Below, one piece after another: positions 46,271 through 56,921 of a stretch of 64,000 bases of DNA (position 1 is its first letter; the number at the start of each line of letters is the position of its first letter). The translations under genes were made by a program, and so were the position numbers. The notes under the pieces were generated by a model, which did no database searches, was not told the origin of the DNA, and saw only the letters and a list, made by a program, of their open reading frames with translations. This DNA comes from Diadophis punctatus similis (Eukaryota > Chordata > Lepidosauria > Squamata > Dipsadidae), in assembly GCA_023053685.1 (NCBI GenBank), contig JALIGW010000002.1, forward strand, positions 47,247,278-47,311,277, given 5' to 3'.

Positions 46271-46818
46271 AGCCAGTTTGGTCTAGTGCAGTGATGGCGA
46301 ACCTTTTTTTCCTCAGGTGCCGAAATAGTGCGCGCACGCGCTATCGCATGCTCGTGGGTGCCCACACCCATAATTCAAAGCCCCCCACTTGCCACACACC
46401 CCTGCACATGCGTACGTGACCTCCCCACTCCCCCGTTTCCTGACTTCCAGTGGGCCCAGTAGGCCCATTTTTTGCCCTCCCCAGGCTCCAGAGGCTTTCT
46501 TGGAGCTTGGGGAGGGCGAAAATGCTCTCCCCCGCCACCCCGGAGGCCCTCCGGAGGCCAAAATCACCCTCCCAGAGCCTCCGCACGAGCCAAAAGTCAG
46601 CTGGCATGCGCGTTGGAGCTGAGCTAGGGCAACGGCTGGTGTGCCAGCAGATATGGCTCCGCGTGCCACCTTTGGCACCCGAGCCATAGGTTCGCCATCA
46701 CTGGTCTAGTGGTTAAGGCACTAGGCTAGAAAGCAGGATACTGTGAGTTCAAGTCCTGCCTTAGCCATGAAAGGCAATGGTGACCTTGGGCTGTTCTCTC
46801 TCATTCTCTCTGTCTCTG

Positions 46819-46854
<36 letters not shown>

Positions 46855-46980
46855 TCTCCCCAACCAACCTCAAAGGGTTGTTATTGCGTGGAAAATAGGA
46901 GGAAGGTCTGTTGGATATGTTCGCTGCCTTGAGTTATTTGTAAAAACAATAAAGGCGGGATGCAAATAAATAAAAATAAA
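46271..46980 (+). mobile_element. tRNA-derived SINE (Sauria-like), interrupted by a hAT element
   Basis: Joining 46271-46288 to 46712-46980 gives a tRNA-like head: gccagtttggtctagtg | gttaaggcactaggc (A-box region), then gtgagttcaagtcctgcc (B box), gtgaccttgggctgttctc, a (TCTG/TC)n microsatellite (46809-46858), and the 3' part cctcaaagggttgttattgc, cgctgccttgagttatttg, ggcgggatgcaaataaataa. The 3' part resembles Sauria SINEs, whose tails are linked to Bov-B LINEs. The hAT insertion falls in the A box, so Pol III activity should be lost. Confidence 0.82.
46289..46703. mobile_element. Non-autonomous hAT element (CAGTGATGGCGAACC family) inside a SINE
   Basis: 415 bp with ends cagtgatggcgaacctttttt and cataggttcgccatcactg, flanked by the perfect 8-bp repeat gtctagtg (46281-46288 and 46704-46711). 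Same family as 42167-42593, with interior largely inverted. Open frames inside are shadows. Confidence 0.95.
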
Positions 46981-46984
46981 GTCT

Positions 46985-48385
46985 CTTATAATCCCAATAG
47001 GGATGAATCAAGAGGCTCCTAAAAATCAACTAAACAATGTCACCATTTCTTTCTGCATTTTTTGAGAGTCCGGTGATAGAAGAGACAGGGGGGAGGGAAG
47101 GAGAGAGAGATTTTGATACTTTTCTAATATGGAGTAGCCAAGGAAAGTGTGTGAGTTTTCTTTAACTGCTAATTTTTCTAGGAACTTGAATTAATACCCT
47201 TTTCAATTAAAACTCAAGGGGAGGAGCTTTTTAGAACATCAACTGCAAAGTGATGGGAAATGTTGGACTGAAACATCCATAGTATGTTGGGGAACAATAG
47301 ATTTGAAACAAAATCTACTTGACTCTTTGCAAAAGTTTCTCTTTAATCCTCACCTGCAAATATACCAAACAAAAACTCTAGTTTTGAATGTTTGATCTCA
47401 AGATATGCTCTTCTATTTTATTAGAAGTCAAACCAACCTGATATAAAATTGGGTGAGATGAGATGTGAATATCAAATAATTCTTTGATTTGCTACTGTAT
47501 ACTGCTCTAAATTCATTGCCTGACTCCTACCAAAAATGTTTAATAGATGATGCTGTCTTTTGCAAACATCAACAGGTGTTTAAGGAAAAAGGGATCCAAG
47601 TAAGTATCAGTAATTAGAGAACACCTTTGCTGTGTCTATTCCAGTAGAAAATTGTTCATGATAGCCATATGTATGGCCTTATTTAAATATGGGGGGATAT
47701 GCATTCATCGAATTACGTTAGCCAAATATCTAAAAGATGGACAGACTCTCTTCTTGGTGTTTATTTCCTCATGTATTGCTTTTATGTCTGAACTTGAAAA
47801 TAATCCATTAATGTATTGGTCTCATATACAATACAATAACAAGAGATCAACTAGTTCACCATTCATACTAAGTCAGCTTCAATACTCAGCCTAGAATAGT
47901 CTTAAAGACAGAATTATTTCTATGTGACAAGAGTTCTTCCTATTTCTTTATCTGGCCTTCTAGGATTTATCCTCTTGAGACAGTCCTTCAAAAAAAACCC
48001 AGTCAACCCTCATCTTTTTATTGATGTATTTATTACAAGAAATCTGTCTTGCTAGCTTTTATGCAGGTTAAGATCTGCTGACCTTTAACCACTTCTCTTT
48101 AACTGATGTCAATTATCTCTCAATAGCTACAGTTTTAGCAATGATTTTTTTCCCCACCGGGAAGGAATGGGAACAGAAAATTAGAAAGAAAAGACTTGAA
48201 TCTAATAACATTGTTACATTTATATCTCCTTCCTGCTTTTATAATCATTGTACATAAAATTTCTGTATCCGAGATATTTAAAGTTTTCTTAATTATGAGT
48301 TCTTGCTTAAAAAGAAAGGTAGTATATAAATGCATGTCTTTAATTCATTTTTTTTCAAGAAAGAGCCATAAATACATACCAGTTG
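46985..48385. other. AT-rich non-coding sequence
   Basis: No feature recognised; frames up to 80 codons look random. Confidence 0.5.
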
Positions 48386-48389
48386 CCAA

Positions 48390-48665
48390 GTGTTTGAATT
48401 TTGGTCATATGACCATTGGGATACTGCAATGGTCATAAGTATGAAAAATAGTTATAAGTCACTTTTTCCAGTGCCGTTGTAACTTTGAACAGTCACCAAA
48501 CAAATGGTTGTAAGTCAAAGACTACCTTTACAGGTAGTCCTCAACTTACTACAGTTCACTTAATGACCATTCAAAGTTACAACAGCATTGAAAAAAGTGA
48601 TTTATGACCATTTTTCAAACTTATGACCATTGCAGTATCCCCATGGTCATGTGATTTACATTCAG
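48390..48665. mobile_element. Two half elements of the CAGGTAGTCC family, end to end
   Basis: 48390-48528 ends gtaagtcaaagactacctt; after TA a second piece starts caggtagtcctcaacttac (48531) and runs to about 48665. The two halves are inverted relative to each other (ggtcataagtatgaaaaata versus ttttcaaacttatgaccatt), giving a large palindrome with abutting outer ends. The reference whole copy is 27865-28221. Confidence 0.65.
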
Positions 48666-48669
48666 ATGT

Positions 48670-48890
48670 TGGACATAGTTTATACAGTTGTTTAACATGT
48701 TTAAATTCAGGATTTTTTTAAAAGTTGGGATATTAAGCTTAAATTGTATGTACTAAAATTGCTAATAGCAAAACCTGGAATTTTTAGTGAAAATAAAAAT
48801 ATGTATCATTTCCCATAACAGGAAAAAATGGATTTGATTAAGATGGCAATGTAAACTATCCTGTGTGGTTCCTACGGTTATGGGATTACT
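48670..48890. other. AT-rich spacer
   Basis: No feature recognised. Confidence 0.35.
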
Positions 48891-50606
48891 GTCTTTGGAT
48901 CAGTAGTGATTTAACCACCGTGAACCAACCCAGGCACCTACCATCAGTATTCAGTATTCAATCATCTGGTGGAAAACCATTTGTATCCAGTAGAACAAAA
49001 AGGAAATTATAAAAAAATCAAGAGGAACAAAAGATCAGCTGCTCATTGACAAAATGATATTAAAAAATCCAAAATGAAGAATAATGAATTTAAATATGGT
49101 GTGGATTGATTACAAGAAGGCATTTGACTCTTTATCACATAGCCGGATTAACACCTGTCTGGAAAACTTTGGAATCAGCAAAAATATCTGTACATTTTTT
49201 AAAGCAAATATGCAAAAATGGAAAACAGTTCTAACAGCAAATGGGGAGAACATTGGTGAAGTCAACATCACACGAGGTATCTTCCAGGGGGACTCACTTT
49301 CACCACTACTGTTCAACATCACATTAATTCCACTGACAATAATCCTACGAAATACAAAACTGGGATACCAAATCTCAAGCCAACATGGCAAAATAAACCA
49401 TCTACTCTACATGGATGACTTAAAAATGTATGCAAAAAGCCCCACTGAACTTAAATCAATACTCAACACAGTTCAACTGTTCAGCAGTGACATCAAAATG
49501 AACTTTGGACATGAAAAATGTGCTATATTATCCATGCAGTGAGGAAAAATGAAAAAAATAGAAGGAATAGAACTGGGAAATGGAAGCATAATGAAAGCAT
49601 TAGCAAAGGATGACGGTTACAAATACCTAGACATATTGGAAGCAAATAACATCTTGAATGGAAAAGTCAAAGAGTCAACACAAAAGGAATACATCAGGAG
49701 GGCCCGCAAAATATTAAAATCAAAGCTGAATGCTGGAAACATAATTAAAGCCATTAATACATGGGCAGTTCCAGTGATACACTACTCAGCTGAAATCATC
49801 AACTGGACTTTGGCTGAACTGGAAAACTTGGACCGGAAAACGCACAAACTTTTGAATATGCACCACGCTTTACATCCATGAGGTGACATCGACAGGTTGT
49901 ACCTGACAAGAAAAATAGTAGGCAGAGGGCTATTGCAAATCCATCAAACTGTAGAAGAAGAAAAACGAAGTTTGAATGATTATGTGAACCAATGTACAGA
50001 AAAATTGCTGCAGGCTGTGAAAACGGAGAACATTATAAAAACAACAGAAACAAAGGCAGAATATAAGGAAAAACAGCTGGATGACACATTAAATACATGG
50101 AAAACCAAAGCTTTGCATGGACAACACTTGAAAAACATTGAAGGAAAATGTGATGACAACCTTACATGGGCATGGCTTAAAATGGGAACCATCAAGAAAG
50201 AAACGGAAGGTTTAATACTCGCTGCTCAAGAACAAGCACTACAAACTAATGCCACGAAAGCGAAGATACAAAAATCCACTGACAATCCAAACTGCCGACT
50301 TTGCAACGACAAAGTTTAAACTGTTTCACACTTAATATGTGAGTGCAGCAAAATCACACAAACTGATTACAAAGCTAGACATGATTGAGTTGCTAAATTA
50401 GTCCATTGGTCATTATGTAAAAAATATGACATACCTGTATCCAAAAAGTCATGGGAGCACAAAGTGGAAAAAGTTACTGAAAGTGAGATGGTGAAGATCT
50501 TGTGGGACTTTCGAATACAGACAGATCGTCATTTGGAACACAACACGCCAGATATCACAGTTGTCGAGGGCCGAAGAGTACAGTTTATTGATATCACTGT
50601 ACCAGG
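48890..50606 (+). pseudogene. R4-clade LINE: reverse transcriptase plus restriction-like endonuclease
   Basis: One continuous reading frame with homology from about 48961 to 50606, interrupted only by stops (48991, 49075, 49540, 49879, 50317, 50386). Motifs: KKSRGTKDQLLIDKMIL; motif A WIDYKKAFDS; GIFQGDSLSPLLF; catalytic YMDD in HLLYMDDLKMYA; thumb-region LDRKTHKLLNMHHALHP and LYLTRKIVGRGLLQIHQT; a Cys-Cys-His-Cys finger (CRLC, then HLICEC); and the endonuclease signature PD-x12-D in NTPDITVVEGRRVQFIDITV. Finger plus PD-D endonuclease downstream of the RT is the layout of early-branching LINEs (R2/R4/Dong), unlike the N-terminal endonuclease of CR1 or L1. The 5' part is missing and the 3' end runs into a GGA array. 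Dead, but without frameshifts in 1.6 kb. Confidence 0.85.
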
Positions 50607-50731
50607 AGGAGGAGGAGGAGGAGAAGGAGGAGGAGGAGGAGGAGGAGGAGGAGGAGGAGGAGGAGGAGGAGGAGGAGGAGGAGGAGGAGGAGGAGGAGGA
50701 GGAGAAGAAGAAGAAGAAGAAGAAGAAGAAT
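50606..50731 (+). repeat. (GGA)n-(GAA)n array fused to the R4 endonuclease end
   Basis: About 32 GGA units (with two GAA/GGA interruptions) then about 9 GAA units. It begins in frame directly after the codons for DITVP, so the LINE appears to stop there. Frames of Gly, Glu or Ser runs across it are artefacts. Confidence 0.95.
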
Positions 50732-50734
50732 GAC

Positions 50735-52277
50735 AATAATGATATATTAGTATTTTATTGTGTAGGAAAGAGTCAAAAATCAACATCTTTATTTTCCTTT
50801 TTTTAAAAAAACCCTGCAGCCTTTCCCTTCTTTTAACTCCTTCATTGTATTTTATCCTATAATAAACCTTAATAAAACTTTAAAGAAAAAAACTGGAAAT
50901 AATTATTAGTATAGTAGTAGGAAATAATTATTCCTACTATTGCAAAGTTCTTGCAGGAAGAAAATTGATATTCAAGGAACAATCAGATAAACTAAGAAAG
51001 CAAAAAGAGGTTTATCTGTCTAGCTAACTATTCTCATGGTAGTTTTTAATATATATATTTCTTCATTTTTGTGGTAAGAGTGACAACTAAGTACAGCTGT
51101 TTCTAGCAGTCTTTGATCAACATTTAAACTTTGTTATTGTTCATTGAATTCAGATGTAATGCCATTCAGTCCATTTCCTGAAACTTACTGAGTGCTGGAA
51201 GGACTTACCATTTTCAAACACTATTTATTTATTTTTCTTTGCTGATGGGAGCAGGGATTGTTATAGATGCTGTTGTGAGTTCCTCGAGAAAAGGCTGGTT
51301 ATAAGGTCAACAAATAAAATAAATAATTCATATTTTTAACAAGTCTGGAATGTATTTCTGACTTCTGAAGATCTGGAAGATTTAGAGGGAGGCATTTGTA
51401 ATAACTGATGCCAGATTATGTGGAAAATGTGAGCTCCTACTTAAGCTTCCGCAGTGTCAGAGTTTGAAAATATGCCTTCTTCCTATAATAAAAGTCCGTA
51501 GAGTATAGAATATTCTTGCACTCTCCACAATTGTTCATTGTGCGCTTAAATGAGATTTAGTATATCCTCTTTTCACAGTCTATCCAATCTCTGACCAAAA
51601 GAACGTGTTTATTTTTATTTTTTATTTGTTACCCACACAACTTGCGATATGGACAGAACTCCAACCACCACTCTGGCTATTACCAAGTTTTTACTGACAT
51701 CACTTGCATCATTCCATGAAGAAAAATATACTGTACTGGTGACGCTCATCTTTTATCACCAGTAAAATCCTGTATCACCTGCAGGGTGATCTATACGGCT
51801 GCCATTGAAGACTACTTAAAAGCTGTAATCAGTACAAAATGCAACAGTCACTAGAATAGCATAACACCAGTGTAGCAGACACTTCATTTGTTGCTAGCAG
51901 GTTTCCAAATACATTCCAAATGCTGGCATTGCTTGTAAAATTCTACCTGGCTTAATACTTAGATACTGTATCTCCAGGACCATCTGCTTCAAGTAGAATG
52001 TTTGCAATGTGCAAATCCCAAATGGGGATGTTGGGAAGCACCCTGTGTGAGTTTTTCAGAGGGGAAATGTAAAACAATGTTTTTCTGTTTGTGTTCCATC
52101 TCTTTAAAACACTCTATTCTCTGGAGATTTGGATGGTCCTCTCTCAGATAACCTTAAGGAAGATAGCTAAAACAGTGCACTCATATTGAAGTGTGTACTG
52201 TACAATAATGATGATTGCTGGGTGTGGACATTAAGAGGAGGATATTATTGTTTTAGTTACACTGGAATATTTATGTT
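50735..52277. other. AT-rich non-coding sequence
   Basis: At about 51260-51330 tgctgttgtgagttcctcga followed by aaataaaataaataattc resembles an old SINE tail. The rest is unrecognised. Confidence 0.4.
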
Positions 52278-52302
52278 TTGTTTGTTTGTTTGTTTGTTTG
52301 TT
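52278..52302. repeat. (TTTG)n microsatellite
   Basis: Six uninterrupted tttg units. Confidence 0.9.
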
Positions 52303-52530
52303 TTATGTATACATATAATTTGCCAGAAGGTCACCACTATTCTGCAATATACAAATATCAGGAGGAATAATGGAATATAACTTTTTTACATAATCTATAA
52401 TGCAACAATAGATTCTTGTTTAGTAAAACACATTTTAAACAATGTGTTTTAACACATTTTAAACAATGCATTTTACAACTGTCTATGGCAACTTATTTTG
52501 CGAAGTAAAGTCATAATGACTTAACCGCAA
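52303..52530. other. Non-coding spacer with a short local duplication
   Basis: cacattttaaacaatg occurs twice in tandem near 52430-52470. Nothing else recognised. Confidence 0.4.
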
Positions 52531-52622
52531 GCAGAGGTGTTATTCAGCCAGTTTGGACTGGTGCGGGCGAACCGGTAGTAGTGACCAGACCCGCCCCACC
52601 ATCCACCCCGGTGCTATGTATT

Positions 52623-53299
52623 TGTTGTGACCCAGCACCGCAACCCCCCAGAAACACACACACACAGTCGTTGGGAGGCAAACAAAAAGGTTCCTTTTAC
52701 TAATAAAGTTTCTTAGTAAAACTCAGAGGGTTTAGAAGTCCAAAACAACACAAACGGAAAGTCTTCAGGAATAAGGTTCTTTGGGTTACGTGAGGGTTAA
52801 ATAGCACACAGACAAAAGTTCAAAGCAAGACTCATTAATTCTTATCTGAACAACTTGGCTGGCTTCCCGGAATAAAGCTGGCAGAAGCTGGTGATAAGAT
52901 TCCCAAACAGACGTAGAAACGAAACTCTGGATTTGCTGCGGTCAGTGAATTGTTGTTCTCAGCAATGAGCACTAATTACCATGGCCTAATATAGCCACTG
53001 AAGGGCGTGGCCCAATTAGCCCTCACTGCTTCCTCCTATTGGACCGACGCTTACTCAGCCAGTCCTGTCTTCTGGCTGCTCTGCGTGCTCTGGCATTCAG
53101 CATGAGTTCTTCATCTCCTGATGAAGAACTCTGCTGCGCAGGTGCAGAAGGTCCTGGGAGATCGTCCTGCTCTGGCACCGAGTCCTCATCACCAGCCGTC
53201 TCTGGTGCCAGGCACATAGGCTGGTACTGCTGCACCATGAGCGGCTCCGCGTCCTCCGGATCCTCCAGACTCGGCGCCGGACGCGGCCAAGGCACAACA
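52623..53299 (-). mobile_element. Solo LTR, 677 bp, with 5-bp target duplication
   Basis: Termini tgttgtgacccagcac and ggccaaggcacaaca (TGTTGTG...CACAACA), flanked by the perfect 5-bp repeat gtatt (52618-52622 and 53300-53304). In the minus orientation, short TATA-like motifs (ctatattagg, gctatttaac) lie downstream of a GC-rich U3. Unusually, the first 270 bp of U3 hold an open frame (53023-53295). Confidence 0.9.
53023..53295 (-). CDS. Open frame at the start of the 677-bp LTR
   Basis: 90 codons, opening with a GTG four bases inside the LTR and open right up to the LTR edge, so it may be the last part of an internal reading frame that ran into the 3' LTR in the complete element. The product would be acidic and Ser/Pro/Gln-rich first (LEDPEDAEPLMVQQYQ, SVPEQDDLPGPSAPAQQ) and strongly basic at the end (RARRAARRQDWLSKRRSNRR). 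No catalytic domain is recognisable. Expression is doubtful without the internal region. It could equally be chance in a GC-rich U3. Confidence 0.4.
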   Translation of the reverse strand: MPWPRPAPSLEDPEDAEPLMVQQYQPMCLAPETAGDEDSVPEQDDLPGPSAPAQQSSSSGDEELMLNARARRAARRQDWLSKRRSNRRKQ

Positions 53300-53304
53300 G
53301 TATT

Positions 53305-53647
53305 AAAGTTTGTTGCAAAATCAAAACCAGAAGCTCACACAGATGACTGATTCAGCTGGATTCAATAACTTCTTTATAAACATAATAATATATATATTTA
53401 CAATGCCACAAGTAGAATTCTTCTTCAATCAGTTACAGGTAAACACAAGGAGGAGAGTTAGTTTCATTACAGCAAAGTTCAGAGTGGAAGAGTACAGAGT
53501 GGAAACTGGAGCCTTAAGCTTAAGTTCCAGTTTCGATTCTCTGCAAAGACTCAGAAGTGGTTTGCTCCTATTGGCTGATTCAGTTGCTATGCCTATTCAT
53601 TTGCTAACCTTGTTAACATGGCTCTCCCAGTCATGAATATTCTAACA
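53305..53647 (-). mobile_element. Second, older LTR-like segment
   Basis: On the minus strand it begins tgttagaatattcatgactg and contains a CCAAT box (cagccaataggagc) and TATA-like ttataaagaag before reaching the edge of the 677-bp LTR. Its outer flanks show ctatg on both sides (52614-52618 and 53648-53652), which would make the 677-bp LTR a secondary insertion close to its end. The far terminus does not read as a clean TG/CA, so the call is tentative. Confidence 0.5.
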
Positions 53648-53770
53648 CTATGCCATCCTATGTAGCCATGTTTTCAAGCCGTGCACATGCTTGCAAACTG
53701 TGCGTACTCACATTTTCGGTGCTGAGCGAACCAGTAGGTAAATTATGTGAATCCCACCTCTGATCGCAAG

Positions 53771-54581
53771 GGTTTATTTTTGAAGGCAGTTCTAGTCAAC
53801 TAGAAATAACACAGACAGTAGTAGATCAAATCAAAGCTTTAGTATTTTCATAGTCCAGTTTAAGATACCATTAGAATTTTACAAATCATTGCTGTTGCTC
53901 TGAATAGTTTGTTTTAATGCTGTTACAGTGCTGTGTAAAATTCTGAATAGGCAAGTGTATTGACATGTTTTGTAAATCTCTCCTAATCAAGGGAATGGGG
54001 TATTTTGTAAAATATACCTTTTTCCCTTTATGGTTACCCCTACTATTTTTATAATATCACTATACCCATGAAACTTTTTTTAACTGCTCTTTTACTATAC
54101 AGCAGCTCTGTATAATTTAAAAAAAATCAAGATGTGGCCATGGTAGTTCAGTCAAAGCACTACTCACATAATATACATAAAAAACAAGAGGAGCTTTGGT
54201 TACATTGTCATGGCCTCCCTTTTGACACTCTTAACCATATCCTGCAGAGATTCCCAGTAAACTTGACTTTTACATGCTTTGATTTTAAAATAGTTAAATC
54301 AACATTCCATTTGGATTTTTGCACTGACATGTGGGGCTGAAAATGGCAGTATACACTAAATATAGAAGTGATCATATTGGCTGGGTCTAGGTGTGTGAAA
54401 ATATAGACACACACAAACATTGCAAAACACTGATATCAAAAATTAGAGTTAATCCATCTGAACTAGCTGGTGGACAGCTGAAGAAACATAAGTTAGCCAT
54501 TGGTGTCCATTGACAAAATAGCACAAACAACAAGAATCAAATGTACAAAAGACAGCCAGCTTTCAGGAGTTACAGTAGAGC
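53771..54581. other. AT-rich non-coding sequence
   Basis: No feature recognised. Confidence 0.45.
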
Positions 54582-54589
54582 AATCAAAT

Positions 54590-54901
54590 CAGGGATGAAA
54601 TGCTCCAGGTTTGGGCGGGCCGGTCGGTCGTCAAAGAGCTGATAGAGCCGATAGCGATTGCAGCACGAGGCGTCCCCCATCCGCTTCCCCTGCCTGCCTG
54701 GATGCCGCCATTTGGGTTCTTTTACCCTCTGTGTATGCGCAGAACGCTTTGCGCATGTGCAGAACGTAAAAGAACCCAAATGGAGGCATCCAGGAGGGTG
54801 GGGGAAGTGGGTGGGGGACGCCTCGTGCTGCAATTGCTATCGGCTCTATCAGCTCTACGACGACCGACCAGCCGGCCCGAACCAGGAGCATTTCACCCCT
54901 G
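54590..54901. mobile_element. Fully palindromic hAT fold-back element, 312 bp
   Basis: The two halves are near-perfect reverse complements over about 150 bp each. The left end cagggatgaaatgctccagg pairs with ccaggagcatttcacccctg, and cgaggcgtcccccatccgct pairs with gtgggtgggggacgcctcg. Flanked by the perfect 8-bp repeat aatcaaat (54582-54589 and 54902-54909). The tip holds the same hairpin core as 24331-24597. The 70-100 codon frames on both strands come from the palindrome. Confidence 0.96.
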
Positions 54902-54909
54902 AATCAAAT

Positions 54910-56420
54910 ATATTTGAAATGTTTAATATTTAAAGATTATTCATGTACATCTAGGACCACAATATAAAATATATCCACATTAGGATTTTTTTTCTTTTTA
55001 ATCTTAAAATGATATCTGTTCTACCAAATGAGACACTATGATGGCATATACAGCAACAGAGATCAATCTCTTATCAGGCATCATTGTCAGAGACAAAAAG
55101 TTCATTAAATTTAACAAACTTTAAAACATTGTATAAAAAATTATTTGAGGAGCAACTAAAATCCTAGCTTTTTTGTAAAAAAAAATTATACGTATCAAGG
55201 TTAAGTTGCTTTTGTGTTAATTGGAAAGTAGGAAAAGTTATGTAGGAAAAAAAACTTATCAGGAGTCATTGTAGTTATGACAACTTTTAGGGCTTTTTTA
55301 AATTACCCATGAGATAGCAAATAAAACAGAATAGTATTCAATCACCTGAATCACTGTTAAGGGTAGATTGCACTGAACAGGCCTGAATTTTCACAGATCT
55401 GAGCTCATCCCTGAACTGAGGGCAATAAAATTGGAAATCTGTCTGGATGAGCACTATGACTGTCTTCATGTTGAGGGCCTATTTGCATTTCCTGAGCAAA
55501 ATGTGGTCAAAACAAGGAGAAATGAGCAACAGAGTCTCTTTTCTATCATTATACTCACTGTATGGAAAAACCATCAAAGCACTTCACTGGGCTATTTAAA
55601 CTAGCTCATGTGTGATGATTTGATGTGGGGAGGTTTAATCAGTTTCAGAGGCATTTACTTTCACCTGGAGAAATTAATTCTTCTTAACGATGCAGCATTT
55701 ATGCTGCTATTAGGGAATTTAATACATGCGTCCCTACCCAAGTTTAAAAAGCTGCTCCTTCATCCTTCAGAATCAGATTAAACGTTAAACTGTTCGTAAA
55801 TCTGGTGATGACCATCATTTTTGTTTCTGGAAAAGTTGGTTTATGGACCTTGCGGAAGCAGGAAGATGAGGAATATAATGTTTGTTAAAATCTAAAATGG
55901 ACTTACGGTCATCATGCAGATTTTAACTTTTGGAATAGGATGGTAAACCTTAGTGCAATTTAAATATATGTGTCCATGTCCTTCATTATGCATAATTTTT
56001 ATGTCTCCTTTTTCTATGCTTACAGCAGATGGACATGGATAGTCTTTACTACCTGTTTCTCAGATAAAGACCTAGAATCATAAAAGATAGATAATGGACC
56101 CATCGTGGAACCTGAGCTATATCACATGCCAATACCACAAGTAATACTGATGTTCTTTAGCATATAAAACTGCATCCCTTTTTTGCATCTATTTCTTTCT
56201 TTGATATGTTTTTTTTATTTTTCATTTATTTTAGTTTTTATTATTATACTGCTTTTTTCTTCCAACAGCTCTCTGAAATTCTTTGTTAAATCGTCTTTGC
56301 CTTTGGTTTCTCTTCTTTTCTGTTTCCACATCCACAGGTTCTGACACCTAGTTTGCTTTATCTTGGTCTTTGGCACTCTCTTTTAACCTTTCACAATGTC
56401 TTTGTTTTCGTTCCAGATTC
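54910..56420. other. AT-rich non-coding sequence
   Basis: No repeat or exon recognised; pyrimidine-rich near 56180-56340. Confidence 0.45.
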
Positions 56421-56428
56421 CTTTATCA

Positions 56429-56720
56429 CAGAGGCGGATTGCTCTCTTACCTTACTACCGGTGCGCTGCGCGCGCATCACCACGTTTCACATGCGCGGAA
56501 GCAAAAAATCGCTGAAATCACCCACGCGTGCACGTCCCCTCGCAAGATTTTGCTTCCGCGCATGCGCAGGAAGCAAAAAAAGCCCAGAAATTCTGAAAAA
56601 AAGATGGTGATGCGCGAAGGACTGGTGAAGACGATGGACCAATGTCGCACGCAAATTGTGTAATCGGCTGGCCGCTAGCGGTGCGGTAGAGTGGACCGCA
56701 CCGGTAGGAACCCACCACTG
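56429..56720. mobile_element. Non-autonomous hAT element (ACCGGTGCGC family)
   Basis: 292 bp. Left cagaggcggattgctctctt then ctaccggtgcgctgcgcgcg; right gtggaccgcaccggtaggaa then cccaccactg. Flanks ctttatca and ctttaaca match at 7 of 8. The interior carries the NRF1-like palindrome cgcgcatgcgca (56557-56568). Same family as 62834-63134. Confidence 0.9.
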
Positions 56721-56921
56721 CTTTAACACCCTAGCACTGAGGTTCAGGACTCCAGAACAAGGGCTGATCCTCTCCTTGTAAATAGTCCAACATATCCAGG
56801 AAACTTCAACGGTTTCACTGTAGTTACCTCTTTGCAGCTTCAGATTTTCTTTTCCTGTATTAACAAGTAGCCTCAAAGTCTTTAATGTAGCCATGTCACA
56901 ATCACTGTTTGTATTCCAAAG

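Larger units (their letters stand above)
52532..53762. mobile_element. hAT element hosting nested LTR insertions
   Basis: Left end cagaggtgttattcagccag with ggcgaaccggtagtagtgac (52532-52617); right end gctgagcgaaccagtaggta with gtgaatcccacctctg (about 53721-53762). Flanking 8-mers accgcaag and atcgcaag match at 7 of 8. Once the LTR material between is removed, a short non-autonomous hAT element of the common squamate type remains. Confidence 0.85.

Noticed and set aside
46313..46689. Up to 124-codon frames on both strands
   Set aside because: Contained in a non-autonomous hAT element with GC-rich inverted interior.
46271..46760. A possible tRNA gene at the A-box/B-box sequence
   Set aside because: It cannot fold as a complete cloverleaf, is interrupted, and continues into a SINE body. 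The other SINE heads (24631, 28329, 35531) were rejected as tRNA genes for similar reasons.
49084..49542. A functional reverse transcriptase gene
   Set aside because: Although YMDD is intact, stops lie on both sides in the same frame; it is a piece of a dead R4-type LINE.
50449..50806. Poly-Ser, poly-Pro, poly-Gly and poly-Glu frames
   Set aside because: Translations of the GGA/GAA array, although the Gly-run frame shows that the array is in phase with the R4 reading frame.
56180..56345. Pyrimidine-rich tracts followed by cag, resembling splice acceptors
   Set aside because: No open, conserved-looking exon follows; isolated acceptor-like motifs are expected by chance.
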